This document shows positions 8,172-10,116 of a stretch of DNA of 10,116 bases, in pieces. Where the stretch lies: assembly GCA_003024985.2 (NCBI GenBank), contig PXIH01S0092276.1; one strand, given 5' to 3'. This stretch comes from Euperipatoides rowelli. Lineage: Eukaryota > Onychophora > Udeonychophora > Euonychophora > Peripatopsidae. The translations under genes were made by a program, and so were the position numbers. Below the pieces are notes generated by a model, which saw nothing but the letters and a program-made list of their open reading frames with translations, was not told where the DNA came from and searched no databases. How positions within the stretch are numbered: position 1 is the stretch's first letter; every line of letters starts with the position of its first letter.

Positions 8172-8475
8172 TGTATACCTCCCGTAGTCCAGTGGTCTAG
8201 ACTGTTGGCTGCCGGAGCAAGTGCATATAAGAGGTCATGGGTTTGATCCTGGGCAACCCTGGTGCTGGAAAATGGTGAATTTTCTTTCACCATCAGTATG
8301 CACTAGGGAAATTTCTCTATAGATCTCGAGTTGATACAATCAAAAATGTTTTTTCCTGATAACGATGAAGAATCATCGATTAGGCATCCGAGTTAGAAGA
8401 ATTTTAACTAAAAATTGTATAAATTGTAAATAAAGTTAATGTTTCCTCCAACATATTTTTTTAAAAAAAAAAAAA
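8172..8475 (+). mobile_element. tRNA-derived SINE with poly(A) tail
   Basis: A tRNA-like head with box A TAGTCCAGTGG and box B GGTTTGATCC is followed by a body and a 13-base poly(A) run (8463-8475). TTTGTTCTGC at 8162-8171 and TTTGTTCAGC at 8476-8485 match at 9 of 10 positions and form an aged target-site duplication that fixes both ends. The body holds a hairpin with arms ATGGTGAA and TTCACCAT (about 8263-8293). Its final part has a ttgtaaataaag stretch before the A-run. A true tRNA gene is excluded because the anticodon and acceptor stems do not close properly. It is distinct in sequence from the SINE at 7637-7901. Confidence 0.88.
8185..8249 (+). promoter_or_regulatory. Pol III internal promoter (A and B boxes) of the second SINE
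   Basis: Box A TAGTCCAGTGG (8185-8195) fits the consensus fully, and box B GGTTTGATCC (8240-8249) fits closely. The 55-bp spacing is slightly longer than in a standard tRNA gene and almost the same as in the other SINE. Of the two SINE promoters this is the better preserved. Confidence 0.75.
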
Positions 8476-8485
8476 TTTGTTCAGC

Positions 8486-8925
8486 GATTCATGTAAAGCA
8501 TTGCATTTTTGTGATTTTAGTAGCCATATGTTCGGCGATGGAGGTTCCCCCACCAATCTTAAGATTTTCTTCGCACAATAAACAAAACATCTAAGAAATG
8601 GAAAATAATTCAGAAACCCATCACTGACCACACATTTTCATTGCTACACACTACAGCTACTACTTGGTGAGAAAAGAGCATTATGGTTCATGAGCCACAA
8701 TTTTCATCTGTTCCAAAGAGAACACAATTACAGAGCATGCAATGTAGAATCAGGAAATGAGATAGTGATTCTGCTGCCCTCTTTCAGCGGAAATTTAAAG
8801 TTTTTCATTTTCAAGCTGATGCAAGCCAATAAATCATGAATTAATAAAAGTGTGTATATTCAGTGTACACATAAAAGATAGTATATCTTTAACATTAATA
8901 ACAATTTAACTGTATATCAAGAAGT
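8486..8925. other. Low-repeat stretch with no supported gene
   Basis: Composition is more even than elsewhere, but no long open frame exists. A short possible terminal exon sits at 8521-8581: an acceptor-like gtgattttag precedes 19 codons (SHMFGDGGSPTNLKIFFAQ) and a stop that overlaps AATAAA at 8577. Nothing ties it to other exons or a known protein, so it is noted without calling a gene. Confidence 0.4.
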
Positions 8926-9592
8926 TCAGGTAAGGTGTCCTGTGTATGGGACAAGTTGTTGCACCTGGTGGCATAAACACAAATATTGCATAATCACTCA
9001 GTAGTCATGAATCCTCAAGAAAAGACAATATATTGTGTGGTTAATTAAAACAAAATTGGTTACCATTCCTGGTCATGTGCACATGGCAAGTGGTGTCATC
9101 TGGTGGCATAAACACAAATATTGCATAATCACTCAGTAGTCATGAATCCTCAAGAGAAGACAGCATATTGAAACAAAATTGGTTACCATTCCTGGTCATG
9201 TGCATGTGACAAGTGGTGCCACCTTATGGCATAAACACAAATATTGCATAATCACTCAATAGTCATGAATCCTCAAGAGAAAACAGTATATCACGTGAGT
9301 AATTGAAACAAAATTTGTTACCATTCCAGGTCATGTGCACATGGCAAGTGGTGTCATCTGGTGGCATAAACACAAATATTGCATAATCACTCAGTAGTCA
9401 TGAAACCTCAAGAGAAGACAGCATATCATGTGGTTAATTAAAACAAAATTGGTTACCATTCCTGGTCATGTCCATGTGACAAGTGGTGCCACCTGATGGC
9501 ATAAACACAAATATTGCATAATCATTCAGTAGTCATGAATCCTCAAGATAAAGCACAATGTATTAAGAGGTTAATTGTACAAAATTGACTAT
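8926..9592 (+). repeat. 135-bp tandem repeat, about five units with a dimeric higher-order pattern
   Basis: Unit starts (gcataaacacaaatattgc) fall at 8971, 9106, 9229, 9364 and 9499, so unit lengths are 135, 123, 135 and 135 bp. A partial lead-in begins near 8926 and a diverged last unit fades out near 9592. The 123-bp unit lacks 12 bp of the tcatgtggttaatt block. A core of about 46 bp (ataaacacaaatattg, then cataatcactcagtag, then tcatgaatcctcaag) is almost invariant. The sequence before each unit alternates between acatggcaagtggtgtcatctgg (before 9106 and 9364) and gtgacaagtggtgccacct (before 9229 and 9499, with a looser form before 8971). The repeating unit is therefore a dimer of about 260-270 bp. 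No open frame runs through it. Confidence 0.93.
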
Positions 9593-9623
9593 CAAGGCTA
9601 AACGTAAGTTCAAAACTCGATAA

Positions 9624-9955
9624 AACAGACCACCGAATGTGAACACCAAAATTTACACCGACATGCTGGAAAACGTTGCCTTACCTCAGCTTCAAGATTT
9701 TCAGCCTGCTAAGATGTTCCCCACCACATTGGGTGTTGGTCATTTGTGCTTTTCCGAAAATGAAATTTCCTAATCACGGATTGGCCATTGTTGTCCAATT
9801 TTTTAAGTGGGTTTGTCTTTAACTCTTGGGCTGCTAAAGTGGAGGATTTGAAGGTGAGGATCATTGCTGCATTTGCTGGAACTGATGTCAATATGCTGCA
9901 TCGTGCATAGCAAGAGCTGCAACACTGCCTAGACATTTTAATGCTGCACAAGTAA
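9624..9955 (+). pseudogene. Decayed Tc1/mariner-type transposase, C-terminal DDE part
   Basis: Pieces of a mariner/IS630-like transposase can be read in order but in three different frames. The first frame gives VNTKIYTDMLENVALPQLQ (from 9639), matching the usual Y-x-DMLEN-x-x-x-PQL block. After a shift, an aagatg...ccaccacattggg stretch recalls the QDGAPPHW block that holds the second catalytic Asp, and FPN follows at 9766. The segment that should encode WPPRSPDL-x-PLDFFLWG is mostly missing, leaving only a trace near 9810-9838. A third frame then gives VEDLKVRIIAAFAG, NMLHRA, an in-frame stop, and QELQHCLDI, ending at 9953-9955. The N-terminal half and the first catalytic Asp are absent. 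The copy is dead: several frameshifts, stops and an internal deletion. An antisense open stretch at 9709-9951 is a shadow. No inverted repeats of the parent transposon were found. Confidence 0.85.
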
Positions 9956-10116
9956 AATGATTGATGATTTCAGTATACCAGACAAAACATTCTTATTCGG
10001 CCAAGATCAGAATTGTATGATGTATAATAAATTCCTGTGTTCAATCATCCTGCTTGGCACATCCTGATCCGTACATTAGGAAATTATGTTTTAAAATAAT
10101 AGTTATAAATTATATA

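Noticed and set aside
8181-8260. Functional tRNA gene
   Set aside because: A and B boxes are good, but the anticodon and acceptor stems do not close, and the sequence continues into a SINE body with poly(A) tail and target duplications.
8926-9592. CRISPR array
   Set aside because: Repeats are 123-135 bp head-to-tail monomers with conserved interiors, without short constant repeats separated by unique spacers. The genome context is eukaryotic.
9709-9951. Minus-strand 80-codon open stretch
   Set aside because: It is antisense to the mariner-type transposase relic, whose family signature is read clearly on the plus strand.

Overview
The window looks like non-coding, transposon-rich DNA from a eukaryotic nuclear genome. 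By eye it is about three-quarters A+T. There are no long open reading frames, operons or ribosome-binding sites. It contains two tRNA-derived SINEs with pol III promoter boxes, a 5'-truncated retroposon with a (TAAA)n tail, MITE-like inverted-repeat elements, three tandem-repeat arrays and a decayed Tc1/mariner-type transposase. This mixture, and the flavour of the transposase, suggests an arthropod or another invertebrate. I cannot place it further; a chelicerate is only a guess. No intact protein-coding gene can be supported, and the few short open frames are best read as chance, repeat-borne or antisense.

Layout. 61-625 is a degenerate minisatellite of ten units of about 60 bp. 626-2446 is AT-rich, with one weak candidate terminal exon on the minus strand (895-1131) and an 84-bp duplication (1837-1980). 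2447-3185 is bounded by a perfect 16-bp inverted repeat and may be a non-autonomous DNA element. 3243-5235 is a satellite-like family: one inverted copy (3243-3352), then five direct copies of about 145 bp (3910-5235). Two insertions lie in this domain. One is a retroposon 3' end (3422-3773) with a 13-bp target-site duplication. The other is a 591-bp MITE (4035-4625) with terminal inverted repeats of about 72 bp, sitting exactly inside one satellite unit.

5808-6020 is a decayed single copy of a palindromic element. The same element forms a tandem array at 6748-7619, in which left- and right-handed half-units alternate and a symmetry axis falls about every 137 bp. A SINE with a perfect 17-bp target-site duplication (7637-7901) abuts this array, and a second SINE lies at 8172-8475. 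8926-9592 is a 135-bp tandem repeat whose monomers alternate in type (dimeric higher-order pattern). 9624-9955 is the frameshifted 3' part of a mariner-like transposase gene.

Relative ages can be read from the nesting: the satellite predates the MITE, and the SINE at 7637 inserted just beyond the finished palindrome array. The most interesting signals are the palindrome array (a potential long-hairpin RNA source) and the octamer TGACATCA, which occurs 12 times across several repeat families that otherwise look unrelated.
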